Shown here in pieces: positions 1 to 11,027 of a stretch of DNA of 64,000 nt. The translations under genes and the position numbers were made by a program. Source of the stretch: Adiantum capillus-veneris (Eukaryota > Streptophyta > Polypodiopsida > Polypodiales > Pteridaceae). Below the pieces are notes generated by a model that ran no database searches, had not been told where the DNA came from, and saw nothing but the letters and a program-made list of their open reading frames with translations. How positions within the stretch are numbered: position 1 is the first letter of the stretch; every line of letters starts with the position of its first letter. The DNA is taken from contig CM043962.1 in the NCBI GenBank assembly GCA_014529385.2, forward strand, positions 120,923,970-120,987,969. Direction: 5' to 3'.

Positions 1-531
1 TATCGAGTGTTTTTAAATGAATTAAACTAAATTTACTCTAGCCTAATTCTCATTGGTCCACCTCTATGGCCATCCAATAGGATTTGAATGCACCTTGGGG
101 GCAACTGGGTTAGGAACCTGACATGTGTCCACTATGCCCTTTTTGTAAAGTGAAGCCTTGAGTGTGTGTTTGTTTCTCTCTCATTCCCTACAAAAATGGC
201 TTGCCCCCTCCTTGATAGAGATGTGGGAAGACTTTTGAGTCTTCCCACAAGCATCCAAATTTCCCTAAGGCTTGACCATTGAGCATTTCATTTAATTTTG
301 GAACCTAAGCTTTTTGGAAGTCTTAATGGGCTAAACCGTAAGGTCTTTGAAGCACCATACATGCACATTGCTCTTTTACAGATGGTCCCTCTTTGGATCC
401 CTATTTTCCCTCCTTTGGATCCCAACTGAGACCGACGGTCTACCAGCCTTACCAATATTCTAGCTTTTTCTCCCCTGGTACTTCCCCATATTAAATAATC
501 AGTTTAACATGAGAAAATCATTTAGGAGAAG
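1..531 (-). mobile_element. El-1 3' LTR, partial (runs off the window)
   Basis: This stretch closely matches 2240-2787 of the downstream LTR: the same (C/T)ATTGG insulator-like stretches, the doubled TTTGGATCCC segment and the TTAACATGAGAAAATCATTT terminus. Read on the minus strand it is the 3' LTR of a gypsy element whose 5' LTR is 1171-2787. The first ~35 bases of the LTR are missing because gag is fused directly to it near 525. The outer LTR end lies beyond base 1, so no target-site duplication can be read. Confidence 0.75.
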
Positions 532-757
532 TCTCACAAGGAGGCTTCCTAGGTAATCTCTCTTCTTGGTAGGGAGTTTGGAGAATCCCATGAGTACGTA
601 GTTGCCGTTGTACTTCACCTTGGAGGGATGGATTGTCCATGGCTTATTGAAGCCTAGTAACAAAGTAATTGACAAGCATAGGGGCATCATTAGCCTGTTC
701 ATTAGCAAAATCAAAGCTATCAACATTAATTTCACTCTCTTTACTATTGTCAGCCAT
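520..757 (-). pseudogene. El-1 gag N-terminal remnant
   Basis: Starting at the ATG whose complement ends at 757, the minus strand encodes a gag amino terminus (MADNSKESEINVDSFDFAN then DAPMLVNYFVTRLQ) that aligns with the gag start of element C at 36128. There is an in-frame stop after VTRLQ. The frame then runs into LTR sequence at a short shared string (AAATGATTTTCTC), so about 4 kb of gag-pol was lost in one deletion. It is non-functional and useful only for assigning El-1 to the B/C gypsy lineage. Confidence 0.75.
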
Positions 758-1157
758 TCTAACGAATTTTAGCTGTAAAATTTTTAAGTGTACTTTGGCA
801 TTTCAAGCCCTAGTTGCTAATCCACTTAACCTTTAGAAACGCACTCAAGCTCATGTATCCGTGGCTCGAATATCATTAATTGCAAGGAATAGAATAGAGG
901 GTCTTTCACCACCAAAATAACACCGGCTCCTGTCAAGCTTCTAATAGCTCAAAAGTGGTTAAGCCGTAGGCAAGCCCCGTAGGACTCCACTATTAAGACT
1001 ATAGCTCTCAACAGTAATTACCCGTTATCTGCACGAAGCAAGCACACTGCAAGGCTGAAAAATCCCTATTCTACTTACTCAATTGTAATTAATAATACCA
1101 ACCATTTATAGTTAGCTTGAGGACCTCTCTTCTTGAGCAAGAAAAGAGAAACCAATA
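758..1157 (-). other. El-1 5' leader
   Basis: Non-coding leader between PBS and gag. It is alignable by eye to the leaders of B (28490-28903) and C (36129-36520): shared blocks include the text around 'taagccgtaggcaag' and 'acctctcttcttgagcaaga'. No reading frame of note. Confidence 0.6.
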
Positions 1158-1169
1158 GCTCTAATACCA
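1158..1169 (-). promoter_or_regulatory. El-1 primer-binding site (initiator-Met tRNA type)
   Basis: The plus strand reads GCTCTAATACCA, one base different from the 3' end of plant initiator tRNA-Met (GCTCTGATACCA). On the element's strand this is a PBS immediately inside the LTR with a one-base spacer. Its position fixes the transcription direction of El-1 as minus. Confidence 0.8.
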
Positions 1170-1170
1170 A

Positions 1171-1919
1171 TGTAACATTTAATGGTTTAATAACTTGTGT
1201 ATAGCGAAAAATAACCATAGTGAGCATTTCATTAAGGATAGATTCCTAATGAGCATAGCAAGAGTGTCTGGATGGAGAGCGCAGCAAAAGCATAACACCT
1301 AGTTAGATAGGCATGAACAATACTTCAAAAAGAGAGAGAAATTAAGCTATTGACAACAGTTGAGGACCGGATTTACATGGAGCCCGATCCCCCCCCCAAA
1401 AGGCTTTGTATTATAGATTTCCCCCATGAAGGGAGACATTTTACATTACAATACTTTGTGTTCCTTCAATAACTTGCTGGTGCAATGAAGATGAAAGTTT
1501 CAAGCACCAAGCTTACACTTGAAAACACAACATCAATTACCTCACGGTCTCAGACCCAAGACCTCACACACCTTCAAAGATGGTAAGAGGTAGCGAGGTA
1601 TGAGAGTAGATCGAGAGGAAAACGAAGTATTCTTATGAGAAAGAAGTATTTCTCCTCACATAATCACTCTTAATAGCTTAGCATAGCTTAGTAAATAGCA
1701 TGGTAGAGGAGATGAGCATGCATTGGAGCTTGGGTCTTGGTTGGATTTGCATCACAAAGCCAAGAGTTGTTGGTGTAGGCCTCCCTTCTCACAAGCTTCG
1801 AGTAGATGATGAGCTTTCCATTAAAGCTTGAGAAGGAGATAGTCTTCTTTACTTCACAAATGAGTTTGTGTGACTGTGTGTGATAATGCCTTGCAAAAAT
1901 CACACCCCCCCCCCCCCCC

Positions 1920-1955
<36 letters not shown>

Positions 1956-2787
1956 CGATCGACCCCTCTTGCTGGCCCTTCATTGACTCATGCCAAGCTT
2001 AGCCAATAGAAAAATAGGAAATTAGAAGCATAATTGCTAGTGTTGTGACATGTGTGTCCCCCTTTCCCCTTTTGTGAGAGCTTTAGGTATTTAAATAATT
2101 CAATTAAACTCTCGTTGGACCTCTTAATCTTTTGGCCAATAAGAATCAAGCAAGCCATTGGGTTGTTGAATGCTTATTGGACCCCTTGGTAGACTGTCCA
2201 ATTGTCTTCTGGAGAGCTTAATTTCTATTGGTTCTTTTATCAAGTGTTTTTAAATAGATTAAACTAAATTTACTCTAACCTAATTCTCATTGGTCTACCT
2301 CCATGGCCATCCAATAGGATTTGAATGCACCTTGGGGACAATTGGGTTAGAAACCTGACATGTGTACTATACCCTTTGTGTAATGGGAAGCCTTGAACGT
2401 GTGTGTGTGTGTTTCTCTCATCCCCTACAAAAATGGCTCGTCCCCTCCTTGATAGGGATGTGCGAAGACTTTTGAGCCTTCCCCCAAGCGTCCAAATTTC
2501 CCGAAGGCTTGACCATTGAGCATTTCATTTAATTTTGGAACCTAAGCTTTTGGAAGTCTTAATGGGCTAAACCCTAAGGTCTTTGAAACACCATTCGTGC
2601 ACATTGCTCTTTTGCAGATGGTCCCTCTTTGGATCCCTATTTTCTCTCCTTTGGATCCCTATTGAGACCTCTCTGCCAACCTTACCAATATTCTAGCTTT
2701 TTCTCCTCTGGTACTTCCCCGTATTAAATGATCAATTTAACATGAGAAAATCATTTACGAGAATTAGATATTAGTTATTATGACACA
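1171..2787 (-). mobile_element. El-1 5' LTR (about 1.6 kb)
   Basis: It starts TGTAACATTTAATG next to the PBS and ends TATGACA at 2785, the same terminal pattern as the LTRs of B and C. It contains a GA/CT-rich regulatory-looking region, a 26-base C run with a CT repeat, and the segment homologous to 1-531. Homologous pieces lie at 13113-13785 and 25040-25815 (A2). The final 80 bases are tandemly duplicated (2708-2787 and 2788-2867). Confidence 0.75.
1905..1956. repeat. (C)26 then (TC)13 microsatellite inside the El-1 LTR
   Basis: An uninterrupted C run at 1905-1930 followed by TC repeats to 1956. The same LTR position elsewhere holds only short GT/CT-rich text, so this is a local expansion. 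Confidence 0.95.
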
Positions 2788-2867
2788 CTGGTCCTTCTCC
2801 ATATTAAATGATCAATTTAACATGAGAAAATCATTTAGGAGAATTAGATATTAGTTATTATGACACC
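2788..2867. repeat. 80-bp tandem duplication of the El-1 LTR terminus
   Basis: A second copy of the last 80 bases of the LTR (from CTGGT.CTTC to TATGACA) follows the first directly with only a few differences. It duplicates the LTR end, which makes the true outer boundary and target duplication ambiguous. Confidence 0.85.
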
Positions 2868-3841
2868 ACTGGGCTCCAATTTTGTAAAATACTCATGGGT
2901 AAGGGTGGGTGAGGGGGTGTCTCCATTGTGGGGTTTGTGAGTGTTGGAGATGGGTTGTGTGGCTTGAGCAATGGTGGAGATGATGCAGGTATTGATGAAG
3001 AGAATAATGTAAGTTGATCCAATGAATGGAGAGGTGTGGGCAATGGAGATGGTGGTGTTGCAGCACCGACCGGAGAGGAGGCCAATGATACATGCAAAGA
3101 TGCAAGGGATGGCAAGAGGGACTTGGACTAGGGGTTATAAAAGTGCAAAAGAGGATCATCTTCTGGTTTTTTCCTTCAAAGGCGATTTAAGGACTTCACA
3201 CGAGGATGCACAACTTGTGAAAAGGCACAAGACATTCTGGTAGATGATAACTAGAATCACACATTTGCTGATTGCCACTTCTGGAAGTTGCTAATAAGTA
3301 CGCCAATCAAGATAGCCAAAGCGTCACCTGTTGGTCAGTGATGCTGATCAAAAGAGAACAAAACGCTAATTCCAAAATCATATGAGTGAAGAATTTCTAA
3401 TAACTCTAGCCCTTGCAAATCCAAGTACAAGATTAATGCATCCCTTGTGTGGGTACAACAACTAGCAATGTTGTGACAATAGGCAATAAAACCAAATGAT
3501 ATACACCTTCATATAGCCAGCTTGTTCTTGCATAAACCTGAGTACCTTACACCATTCTGTTTTTTCTGAATGACTGGCCTCCATCCTTATGTGTCAAGAA
3601 CACACTCCCCATTGAGTGCCCAGCTTTCAACTTGTAATCCTTTTCACAAAACACAACAGCTTAATATACGCTCTTCAAAAGAATGCTTAGAAAGAGACTT
3701 CAACATCTTGCATTTGTTCTTACGAGCTTCCACCTACAAAAAATGTCATGTTCCAGAGACCCGGTCCTTTAATACTCTCCTCCTGAAGCATTATCAGTTC
3801 AGAACCAAATCCTTATTGCCTTGCTCCAACTCTTGTGGTAG
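2868..3841. other. Unannotated stretch; lower part probably 3' UTR of the PHD gene
   Basis: No convincing coding region. The part just below 3842 follows the predicted stop codon of the minus-strand PHD-type gene, has stops in every minus frame, and is the natural place for its 3' UTR. Open frames at 2858-3243 arise from a G-rich/C-rich composition (GGTGGAGATGG-like text) and show no domain. Confidence 0.4.
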
Positions 3842-5622
3842 TTATCCTGGGGCATGTGATGATTTCTGCCTGGCTTTTGAATGATTTTCTAGAGTTCCCT
3901 CACCTTTCTCGTAGTCACTGGTATCGTCAGGCATTTGCAAGCGATGGAGTCGCTCTTGTATCATCATCAAACCAACAGCGTGATGAGCATCATAACACAA
4001 GGTTTCGATGATTTTGAACCCTTGAGTTATGGATTGATCAAATGCCAAAAGGGCACACATTTGGATAGCCATAAGGTAATTCACAATTAGATACCTTCAC
4101 CACGACGAGATGATCTCAGAGCATCTGTACTAGCAATGGCCCCTCTCAAGATGGGCAAAGACTCATCCAATAAATGATCAGTTCCCAAGGTCATCACACC
4201 CATGCTCTGCCTTTTCTTCTGGACCCCTTTTCCAACAGCATCATCCAAGATAGTACAATGTGGCCCCAAATTCCTCAACTTACAAGAATGCGATTTCAAT
4301 GTGCTCTTCGATAACCTGTTTGATGCAAGGACATGGGACACAATGGCCCCTAGCTTGCCCTTACTCAAAAAACTGGCCTTTTTTGATTTTCTGCTGGCTA
4401 AACTGGATCTTTTTTGAACTCCTACTTTAGAGGTGTGCATAGGCTTTTGCAACCCGAGCGCAGTCAAGGTCTTCCTTCGTTTGGCAGCTAATCTGGCTCT
4501 CTGTGTTGCACAACGGCTAGGTTCCTCTACCGCAAGAGCGCAAGATGATTGTTTAGCTTCTGCAGATTCAGAATCCAAACTTGTTCGTATACGTTTGCCC
4601 TCTGGATACTCAGTTGTAACCATGTGATTTGCCATGGCACCATCTTTCTTTGAAAGCATTTCTGATGCAACAATTGCAGAAAGAGCTCTCCTTTTCAAGC
4701 TCTTAGGAGTCTTGGGAGCAGCAGCAGTGCCATCATCTTTATGAGCTGTGCTTACGTCAGCAACATCATAATTACAACTGACGGCTGATTCTCTTTGGCT
4801 AAATTTATATACATTGTCAAGGGCAGCCTTAGCAGTCATAGCTGCACATGCTGCAGCTTTGGCCAGGATTTCTGCTTTCTGCCTAGCCCCCATAGCCGCC
4901 TTCTTTGCCATAATAGCCACAATTCGTGCAGCAACTAGCTCTTGCATGTCCACTAAAGGAAGTTTAACCTTACCAGCAGAAACAATAGCTTCTTTAAATC
5001 TCCACCCACTTCCAATCTTGATCTGATTTCTGACCAGGGATTCTCTGAATTGCCCATTGTTTCTTGTATAACAATCTCTGCAGAGGGTGAGGCCCGCGCC
5101 CTCAAGAGAGGGCGACCATAGCTTGAGAGCACAGTTGAGATGAGTGAGACGCTGGCACCTGCAGCATGTGAGGAGCCCCGATGATGGCGACAATGATGAG
5201 TATGAGCCCTCCTCAATGACCTGATAGCACAACACACAGTACATGCTCTTGTTAATTGCCAGCACACAAGAGCTGCAATGATAGCTGCTACTGCCTGCAA
5301 GAGATGGTACACGATGCAGAAGAACACCACCACCTCCACAAGAGGAGCAACTCTGGGTAGGGCTGTGCAATAGTAAGCTGAAAGGAGGAGCACGAGAAGT
5401 GTGTGTTGTATCCACATGCACCTCTATTTGTAGAGACTCTGCCGGAGGAGGAGGCGTCGAGGAAGAGGATGGATGAGCAGCTGCGGCTTGCTTGAGGCCT
5501 ACAAGAAGCCTCTTCCGAGGAGGTAGGAGGTCCTGTGGATTCTCAACGTGGGCACTTTGTTGTGTTGCAAAAGACGGTGGAGTATGCAAAAGAGTAGAGC
5601 TGCAATGTGCCATTCTGTCCAA
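3842..5622 (-). CDS. PHD-finger nuclear-type protein, two predicted exons
   Basis: Exon 1 runs 5622-4095 (ATG at 5622) and exon 2 runs 4020-3842. A 74-bp intron (donor GTATCT, acceptor ...AACTCAAG) joins them in frame to give 568 aa; without splicing the first frame stops at 511 aa. Residues 129-184 fit the C4HC3 PHD spacing: C129-x2-C132, x20, C153-x2-C156, x4, H161-x2-C164, x16, C181-x2-C184. Further Cys pairs lie at 92/95 and 116/119. An N-terminal block DLLPPRKRLLVGLK (31-44) and an Ala/Lys-rich helical segment (about 226-275) precede several basic clusters (LKRRAL, AKRRKTL, KSKK) that could be nuclear-localisation signals. Family knowledge: PHD fingers often read histone tails; a specific role here is unknown. 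I do not recognise a named gene. Frame openness, compositional complexity and the in-frame splice argue for a real host gene. It is the only non-transposon gene I support in the window. Confidence 0.7.
4021..4094 (-). other. Predicted 74-bp intron of the PHD gene
   Basis: On the minus strand the exon boundary reads GGTGAAG|GTATCT and the intron ends CATAACTCAAG|GGTTC. The intron is T-rich with TAA/TGA stops in the exon-1 frame, and splicing restores a 59-codon open extension. This is inferred from splice signals and frame only. Confidence 0.5.
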
Positions 5623-6300
5623 CGCTTAGCAGGCTCTTGTGCTTCTTGCACTTGGGCCCCTTCTTGATTAGGCCTTGAATGTACAGAATTGTATGGCATG
5701 ATGATCCATCTTCACTCTAAGACCTGAAGGCAGCACAAAGCTTAACATCAACAAATTTGCGTGCGTTGTCCGCCCTAGACAGATGCATATACACCAAGTT
5801 CACAAGGCCAAGCTCTACTACAGGCATTGAAAAACGAGGATGCGTTGTAGCCACATTGATCAATATGCACATTCACTCACTCACCAAGCAGATGAAAGTA
5901 AGACTTGTAAACCAAGCGTTGCCTTCTCTCTCTCACACACACACATTTAGACTGCAATTTGCGAACGGAGCTTTACCTTCCTACACATTCACACACACAC
6001 TCACTAGGAGTCTACGAGTTGCATTTGTCTTGCGGCAGAGCACAGAGCCGTGTGTGCGCACACTCACGCACGCACACACACCTTGTTAACTCTGAGCCCT
6101 TCACTCACATTTTTTTCAGGTGGGCGAAGACACTATGCCAGGATCTCCAGATTGCTTTGCTGATCTGTGTAGGCTTTGAACCTCCAGGCAAAATTTGTGA
6201 CCAATCTCTGCAAAAGGAGAGGCGAGAGGAAAACAATAGGTGGATGTGGGAGTGCGCACCATTTCTGCAGGTCAGGAGCTTGATGTGAGCGTATTGATGG
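5623..6300 (-). promoter_or_regulatory. 5' UTR and promoter-proximal region of the PHD gene
   Basis: This region lies upstream of the start codon on the minus strand. It contains CT/CA-repeat patches (about 5930-5952, 5986-6003 and 6055-6082) and no long frame supported by a domain. I can identify neither a TATA box nor a transcription start with confidence. The assignment rests on position alone. Confidence 0.35.
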
Positions 6301-6553
6301 AGAGAAAAAGGTCGAAAAGGGCTCTGAGTCCAGTCTTTTGTACTGTGATTTTGGGGTTTGGCCCGAGAGAGAGAGAGAGTCTTGAACTCAAGACGTGTTA
6401 GTAAGGAAGGAGTAATTTACTATTTGAAGTCTAAGGTTGAGCCTGGTACTCTGTTCACACATATTCAGCGTGTGGTGGTAGACTCTCACGATCATTGAAG
6501 GAGGGCTCGAAGCCTTGCTAGCGACTTTTTTTTTGGGGGGCGGGGGGGCGGGG

Positions 6554-7059
6554 CCTCGTCACTATATGGCACGATTCTAGGCCAGAGGGGATCTAGGGCC
6601 CAAATTTGGGGGCGTGAGGCGGCTTTAATCTCCACCGTCGGATCACAAAGTGAACTAGGGATGAACTAGGGATGAACTGAGGGTGAACTAACGGTGAACT
6701 AGGGGCGGATAAGCTAGGGGTGGGTGAACTGAGGGTGAACTAGGGGCGCCTAAACTAGGGTGTGATCATGTGTCATGCCAACATGGACATCGACGCGCGT
6801 TAGCGTGGTGGTAGAGCATTCGTGTGGCAATCGAGACGTTCCAGATTCGACCCACACCCCGTGAGGCAGGTGAACTAGGGGTGAACTGGGGGGGGTGAAC
6901 TAGGAGTGAACTTGGGGTGCCATTTTTGCCCCGAGTTCACCCCCTAGTTCACCCCCAGTTCACTGCGTGATCCGACGGCCGAGATTAAAGCTGCCTCACG
7001 CCCTCAAACTTGGGCCCTAGATCCCCTCTGGCCTAGAACCGTGCCATATAGTGACGAGG
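6554..7059. mobile_element. Long-inverted-repeat (foldback/MITE-like) element, 506 bp
   Basis: The arms 6554-6668 and 6945-7059 are inverted copies about 115 bp long with only a handful of differences; both begin CCTCGTCACTATATGGCAC on their outward strands. The centre holds a minisatellite of GTGAACTAGGGG-like units (about 6650-6760 and 6870-6945) and a tRNA-like segment. There is no transposase frame. G-rich tracts flank both ends, so a target duplication cannot be read. It is most likely a non-autonomous DNA transposon or foldback element. Confidence 0.75.
6791..6865 (+). repeat. tRNA-like (Pol III A/B-box) sequence inside the inverted-repeat element
   Basis: TTAGCGTGGTGGTAGAGCA resembles a tRNA D-arm/A box. 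About 30 bases later CCAGATTCGACCC resembles the T-arm B box. Between them TCG...CGA could form an anticodon-like stem. The acceptor stem is not convincing, so I treat this as a tRNA-derived, SINE-head-like sequence, not a working tRNA gene. Confidence 0.5.
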
Positions 7060-7168
7060 GGGGCGGGGGGCATTAATAGCAGAACGGTAGGCCTGGAAAT
7101 GTGGAGCAGCCTTCCTCACCCAGTAGCTTTCCTCTAAACCTAGCCTATATTTAACGTCACAAAAACAA

Positions 7169-7170
<2 letters not shown>

Positions 7171-7256
<86 letters not shown>
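7171..7256. repeat. (GT)n(GA)n compound microsatellite
   Basis: About 39 bases of GT repeat pass directly into about 48 bases of GA repeat. Open frames called across it are artefacts of the repeat. Confidence 0.97.
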
Positions 7257-7257
<1 letters not shown>

Positions 7258-7258
<1 letters not shown>

Positions 7259-7670
7259 CTTGGATGCCATATTTACCATGGAGTTCTTGATAGTAACCCT
7301 ACGGATAGGGAGATGGATTGGTCATGAGTTATTAGGGCATCTACAGGAACTAGGGAAATTGGATGATCAACAATCGACATCTATTTTTTATATCTATGCA
7401 CAAAAGCAAACGCAAATAACCAAAGAGACAAAAAAAAAGACGACTTAGTGCTAGTCTACTCATTGAAACAACACGTCCCAAAGGTAAAGAAGCAAGGAAA
7501 TTGACCATTTTTTATAAATGACATCTCACCAAGTAGGGCAATAAAATGTCGACCTTAGAGAGTGATGTTATGGTATATTGGATTAGTGACTGCCGGTATT
7601 ACTTGCCACTAACCAATGGAATGCTACAAAGGATACATGTAACAAAGGAATGGAACTTGAAGAAACACGA
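7258..7670 (+). pseudogene. Gypsy integrase C-terminal relic (G-type)
   Basis: The translated text aligns with the integrase C-terminal half at 58350-58720. Matching pieces are FLIVTLRI...WIGHELLGHL.ELGKLDD with SIFYIYAQK, then in another frame LVYSLKQHVPK.KKQGN with FINDISPS.AIK, and later an LPLTNQW-like piece. Several stops and frameshifts separate them. The relic begins directly after the GT/GA microsatellite, and no LTR or upstream pol is visible beside it. Confidence 0.75.
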
Positions 7671-10600
7671 AGCCTTTGTACTTCCATTATCCATATGTCA
7701 AATATAGTGAGAACATCATACTTGGCACCCCTTGATTGAGAAAGTACGAAATATACCTTATTGGAATACCACCTCTTTGCAAATACAAACATCAAAAGGC
7801 AAGATGGAGGTACCCTTTGCTCTAACTAGTTGTAAAGAGATAGAGAAGGAGAGAGCTTGAGCTCTTCCAAGCACACATGCACACAACCAAGAGAATGCCA
7901 AAAGGAGTTGGAGGCACAAAGCTACTTCTTGTTCTTTCCTACTAAAAAACGATGATAAGGTCTACAAAACATAAGTGAAAAATACAACATAATAAGAACT
8001 ATGTACAATGGACAATGTGAAACACCTCGTGAGTGAGGCATGATAACTGGCCATCACTCTCGATACACAGTCCGGGTCAATGAAGCCTAGTTGTACTACC
8101 CTAGTGAAGATCCTCGTGTCTACTGCCTCATGCAAGTGATAAATACAGGCGAGAAGTCATGTAGGTGTACCATGAGCTTGATATCTCAATATTAGTGATG
8201 CATTAGCACAGCATCTCCCTTCTCATCCAATAAAACAAAAACTAAGGAAGAAGGCATACCATACATGCATGCAAAGAACCATGCATTTTTCGATACCCAA
8301 GGTGCTACTTAAATGAAGTACAATCACCTTTGGATCCCCAAAACCAAGCTCCATATGGAACTTCCCAAGCAACAACCATCCCTACCTACCAAACCATTAA
8401 AGATGGTAAGGAAAAAGAAAATGCAAAAATACAACATCAATTGGCATATACAAATTCTAAAAACCCGTGGAGTTACCTCCGTATTGTGGATGTAAGTAGG
8501 AGTTAAATCAAGAAAGGTTAATCTGTGTCACGTTGTAACTCATTTTGTTAAATAGGACATGGGTTGCTATATCTATGGTTCTAGTAGACATTATCCAAAT
8601 CCTGATGGCACCAATCCCTGCTACATATTTGGCACAATCAACTAGGTGAAACAAATTTAAAGAAAATGTTTCTCATCAAAGATTAAAAAGATTGCTTGTT
8701 TTCCTCATGATAGAAAAGAAAAGGGTGTGAAAAATATAATGTCATCGCAAAAAGGTACCAAGCATAAGCCACACATCCCTACACTTGAACCAAGATAGGT
8801 ATTTGAACCTAAACACATATCCATATGGAGAGAAAAGACAAAAATCTAGAACCCATAAGAAGAGAGGATTTCCATCAAAACAAGAGTTAATAAACTTCAG
8901 AACCTGCTATTTGGCCCAAAAAGTCATTCATGCAAAATCCATGGAACAATTCTTTCTCTTGCATGACATCTTGGTTATAGATGCATTCATGGTAGAACCA
9001 ATCAAGGCTTTGCATATACATAATTTTTACATTCATGCACTTGCACAATTAATGAGCAAAGGTCATTGTGGTAAACTCCCCTTTGATTTGCCGGGAGGGC
9101 CAACAACAACAAATAATTTTACAGTGGGTTTGGTCAAATTTCACTTCATTAAGGGTTTCTCTTGGTCAATTTTTGGCATTCTTCCAATCTATTTTTCTCT
9201 TTGTCATTTCTTATACATCATCATTTTGATGAGATCCCTCTTGTTGGAGGTGGAAAACCCTTCTCCTTGAGTCTTGACACTCCTAGCTCTACAAAAGATA
9301 GAAGGGTCCTTAGATTGTTGTTTGAATGACGCTATATAGTGATTATTACCCATATTGTGGTTATGATCTGTGATTTTGACCATAAATATAAAGAGAGTTA
9401 CTTCTTGGACAATCAAAGCTCTTTATCAATCTTCGACATTGTTCCCTGTTATGTCTGAACGAGGTATGAACTTGGCTCTAACAATTTTTCAAGATCATGA
9501 ACCTTGTGGTTAGTGGTTAGTGTCAATGGGATGTTAGCATTAATTAAAAATTAGTGTTAGGTTATCGTTTGAATCCCTGTTTGTTCAATATGGTTATTTT
9601 GCCCCCAAGAGATCATCTCGATGATTTTGTGAACTGAACTTGTTATTGTAATCTTTGATTTGCATACTATCTCTCTGATGTATCTCAACAGACCCTACCC
9701 CACAAATAGAGGAGCCCAAAACGATTTTGGGGTCCTCTAGGGCTATATAACTTTCTCTAGAGTTGATGTATTTGGACTCTAGAAGGTCTCTTGGATGGTT
9801 TATGAACCAAAAACTTCCTTGCAAGCTAGGTTGCATGATACATTATTCGCAAAATTTTCAAACATGAATAATGGTCGTATAATACATTGAACCCTATTAT
9901 TCGAATGTGTTATACGATGACATCTCATTGTTTTTAGAAAAATTGTACATGTTCTTACATATCAATTGATACAAGAAAGTATAAAAAGCCCTATATTTAT
10001 GTGGGTTAAGCATCTCTCACCTTCCCTAAACTTTGAGGTTAATCTAAGCAATGAAAGGTATAGAGCTTAGCTTTAAAAAAGTCATTAATTTTATTTTTTT
10101 AATCATTATTTGGTTGCTTCAATGTAGTTTGAATATAGGAAACACTAGCTTTGGCCTTTGGGCTTATCATATAATGCAATAGATGAGCTTTTAACTTTTA
10201 TATAGCTCCATCTCCTTTTTATACCAAAAGATAGTTGATGCCATTGGAAAACCAATAGCTCTTCTATCTTTAGTGTATATGTGCATTGGTACATAAAGTG
10301 TTAGGCATTAGGCTTAGCTTTTATAAATATGATCAGTGGCATGGACAATCCCTTGCCTTTTTGTAATAATGACCCTAATTAAAGCATTAGGGTCATGTGT
10401 TAAGATTAGAGGTCAATACATCATATGGATTCAAAATAGTATGGACTAAGGGTGTCATGTATTAGGGTTAGAGGTTAATACATCATATATGTTTACGGTG
10501 TCATGGATTAGGATAGTCAGTTTTAAGACCTTTGGGCATTAGGGTAGAAAGTGAGGTAACCCTTAGGAATGTTTTCATAACAACAATGTAGTAACTGCCC

Positions 10601-10827
10601 TTTTGGTTGTTTGATCACTTTCTCTTACTTCAAAGGTTTGCTTGGTGTAGGGAGTTCTCTTGATTGTTCTAAGCCTTTGTTTTTTATTCCAAATGGATAA
10701 GAGATGTGCAACAAACCTCTTGGTTGTTATGAGATTATACTCTTACCTCCAAGTAAGGTATATCTATAGCTAGGGTATATATGTGGGATTGCTTGGCTAT
10801 TTTTGATCCAACACTCTTACTTCTAAG
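7671..10827. other. AT-rich intergenic DNA without a supportable gene
   Basis: I see no domain, tRNA or LTR pair here. The longest frame (8785-9270, plus, 161 codons) is low-complexity in character and resembles nothing I recognise. Two related segments around 10375-10420 and 10450-10500 repeat the text 'attagggttagaggttaatacatcatat' imperfectly. The right end (up to 10827) is the insertion flank of element C. Confidence 0.5.
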
Positions 10828-11027
10828 TGTAAAGGAATTGGACTTGTAACATGGAAAGTAGCATAATTAAAATAACTATAATGATCCTTTTTTAGAGAAT
10901 TCTGTAAGAGCATAAAGAGAAGACTTGATCATAGATAACAACATATTCATTATACCTGATTAGCTTGGCATGAACAATACTTTCCAAGAGAGATAATTAG
11001 AGAAGTTGACAATAGTTGAGGACCGGA
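10828..11027 (-). mobile_element. Element C 3' LTR, left part
   Basis: It starts TGTAAAGGAATTGGACTTGTAACATGGAAAG, matching the start of C's 5' LTR at 36534 base for base apart from a few changes. It breaks off at the CCGGA duplication where element B begins and resumes at 30294. Confidence 0.8.

Noticed and set aside
2858-3243. Pro/Ser/His-rich frames near the El-1 LTR end
   Set aside because: Compositional frames from GGTGG/CCACC-rich text; no domain on either strand.
4202-5417. Several plus- and minus-strand frames overlapping the PHD gene
   Set aside because: Shadows of the well-supported 5622-4095 exon in other frames.
6791-6865. Functional tRNA gene
   Set aside because: A/B-box-like arms are visible but the acceptor stem does not pair and it lies within a transposon-like inverted repeat.
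7173-7260. Open frame across the GT/GA tract (Cys-Val/Arg-Glu dipeptides)
   Set aside because: Pure microsatellite translation. Only the part after 7258 has protein homology, to gypsy integrase, and it is a relic.
8785-9270. 161-codon plus-strand frame
   Set aside because: AT-rich, no recognisable motif, no supporting splice or homology signal. Possible but unsupported.
10375-10500. TTAGGG-containing repeats as telomeric DNA
   Set aside because: Only isolated TTAGGG hexamers in otherwise unrelated text, with no tandem array. Plant-type telomere repeat TTTAGGG arrays are absent.
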